Of a DNA stretch of 64,000 bases, positions 62,386 through 64,000 are shown in pieces; position 1 is the first letter of the stretch, and every line of letters starts with the position of its first letter. The DNA lies in contig NC_079512.1 in NCBI RefSeq assembly GCF_000801105.2, positions 39,015,848 through 39,079,847 of the forward strand, read 5' to 3'. The notes under the pieces are model-generated. The model had not been told where the DNA came from. It did no database searches and was given only the letters and a program-made list of their open reading frames with translations. The position numbers and the translations under genes were made by a program. This stretch comes from Raphanus sativus (taxonomy: Eukaryota; Streptophyta; Magnoliopsida; Brassicales; Brassicaceae).

Positions 62386-64000
62386 ATGACGGTGGTTAGA
62401 GAATACGACCCGAGCAAAGACTTAGCCGGTGTGGAGGATGTGGAGCGACGTTGCGAGGTTGGTCCAAGCGGCAAGCTTTCTCTCTTCACCGACCTTTTGG
62501 GTGACCCCATTTGTAGGATCCGACATTCACCTTCTTATCTTATGTTGGTAAATTTCTAACCTTCTAATATGTTTCTTTTACTTCTTTGAAAGTGTCTCTT
62601 CTTCTTCTTCTTCCTCCTCTGCTTTGTGAAGCTTAAGGATAAGATGATTTCAAGGATACTTCCAACTTCTCAACTTTTGGTTAATCTAAAAACCCATTTC
62701 CATTAATAGAAAATTTTAATTTTAATTCAAGTTCACTCTTGAGTCTTGAAAAGATCAAAAGGCTTATCATTAATTTCTATATTTTGAACCAAGTTGGTCG
62801 AGTTAGCTAACTCATAAAGTTAGAAACTTTTCGATTTATTAATAACGGAAAATTTTAATAATATGGTTGTAACAGGTGGCTGAGATGGGTACTGAGAAGA
62901 AGGAGATAGTGGGCATGATTAGAGGTTGTATCAAAACCGTTACATGTGGCAAAAAACACGATTTAAATCACAAGTCCCAAAACGACACCGTTAAGCCTCT
63001 TTACACAAAACTCGCCTACGTTTTGGGCCTTCGTGTCTCTCCTACTCACAGGTAACGTTCCGTTACTCCCACTAATCACGCAAGTAAAATGATATTTTGA
63101 TTACCGATTAGGGAAGGTAGCTAATACTAATTATTAACTCGCTAACTATGCAGGAGGCAAGGCATAGCGTTTAAGCTGGTGAAGATGATGGAAGCATGGT
63201 TCATGCAGAACGGTGCAGAATATTCGTATATAGCAACTGAAAATGAAAACCAAGCTTCGGTTAATCTTTTCACCGGGAAATGCGGTTACTCCGAGTTTCG
63301 TAAACCGTCGATTTTGGTCAATCCGGTTTACGCTCACAAAGTCAACGTCTCGCGTCGTGTCACAGTTATTAAATTGGACCCGGTTGATGCAGAGTCGTTA
63401 TACCGACTCCGGTTCAGCACAACAGAGTTTTTCCCGCGAGATATTGATTCGGTGCTGAATAACAAACTCTCTCTAGGGACTTTCGTCGCGGTGCCACGTG
63501 ACAGCTGTTACGGATCCGGGTCTGGATCATGGCCCGGTTCGGCTAAGTTTCTTGAGTACCCGCCGGAGTCATGGGCCGTGTTGAGCGTTTGGAACTGCAA
63601 AGACTCGTTCCGGTTAGAGGTCCGTGGTGCGTCGCTGTGGAGGCGTGCAATGGCTAAAACGACTCGCGTGGTTGATAAAACGCTGCCGTTTTTGAAACTC
63701 CCTTCGATACCCTCTGTTTTTAAACCGTTTGGGCTTCATTTTATGTACGGGATTGGAGGGGAAGGTCCACGTGCGGCGAAGATGGTGAAGTCTCTGTGCG
63801 GACACGCTCACAATCTGGCCAAGGGAGGAGGTTGCGGCGTTTTGGCGACGGAAGTCGCCGGAGAAGAGCCGTTGCGGCGAGGGATACCACACTGGAAAGT
63901 GTTATCGTGCGAAGAGGATCTTTGGTGCATTAAACGACTTGGAGAAGACTACAGTGACGGCGCTCTTGGTGATTGGACCAAATCTCCACCTGGCCCTTCT
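62386..64000 (+). CDS. HLS1: HOOKLESS1, GNAT-type N-acetyltransferase-like protein (3' end outside window)
   Basis: Exons 62386-62547, 62876-63051 and 63154 to the window edge give 395 codons; Arabidopsis HLS1 (At4g37580) has about 403, so only a few residues and the stop are missing. The N-terminus reads MTVVREYDPSKDLAGVEDVE. The GNAT acetyl-CoA motif A appears as LRVSPTHRRQGIAFKLVKMM, with R-R-Q-G-I-A at residues 113-118. HLS1 is a nuclear regulator of differential growth in the apical hook, acting downstream of ethylene and gibberellin on auxin responses and linked to histone acetylation. A TATA box at 62241 and a (CT)30 tract in the 5' UTR lie upstream. Its position beside formamidases and an LBD39-like gene matches Arabidopsis chromosome 4. 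Confidence 0.95.

Overview
This is a plant nuclear window, almost certainly Brassica or a close crucifer. It is AT-rich, its genes have short GT-AG introns, and many intergenic bases are transposons. The syntenic genes are a class II LBD factor (LBD39-like), two tandem formamidase genes and HOOKLESS1. From memory this is the Arabidopsis chromosome 4 order At4g37540, 37550/60, 37580.

Layout. 1-6.6 kb: the C-terminal half of a proteasome RPN7 gene (-), a 93-codon gene of unknown function (+) and a 79-codon gene of unknown function (-). 7.36-10.12 kb: a Helitron carrying an intact four-exon ORF. 12.1-13.0 kb: LBD39-like (-). 16.8-21.2 kb: formamidase copies 1 (frameshifted) and 2 (intact). 21.2-35.9 kb: a gene-free stretch rich in transposons. 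35.9-38.6 kb: a MULE-type transposon with a DUF1985 gene and a palindromic minisatellite, ending in a 100-N gap. 38.7-61.5 kb: a second, near-identical copy of 18.0-35.9 kb, including the end of formamidase 1 and all of formamidase 2. 62.4-64.0 kb: HOOKLESS1, cut by the window edge a few residues before its expected C-terminus.

The dominant feature is the pair of segments A (17986-35899) and B (38728-61491). They are collinear but differ by ten transposon insertions: four only in A and six only in B. Because each insertion has its empty site in the other copy, element ends and target-site duplications can be read to the base: Helitron, LINE fragment with a locally templated 5' end, two poly(A) retroposons, 9-bp-TSD MULE, SINE, and Stowaway-, Tourist- and other TIR-type MITEs. 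The pair is either a tandem duplication or two haplotypes left side by side in the assembly; the 100-N gap between them and the single ancestral gene order make the second reading a serious possibility.

I found no wholly new biochemical system. The items most worth following are the A/B pair and its indel-free 3-kb core, the gene-carrying Helitron with a paralogous empty site, the formamidase intron presence/absence and frameshifts, and the LINE insertion that copied 51 nt of neighbouring DNA in inverse orientation.
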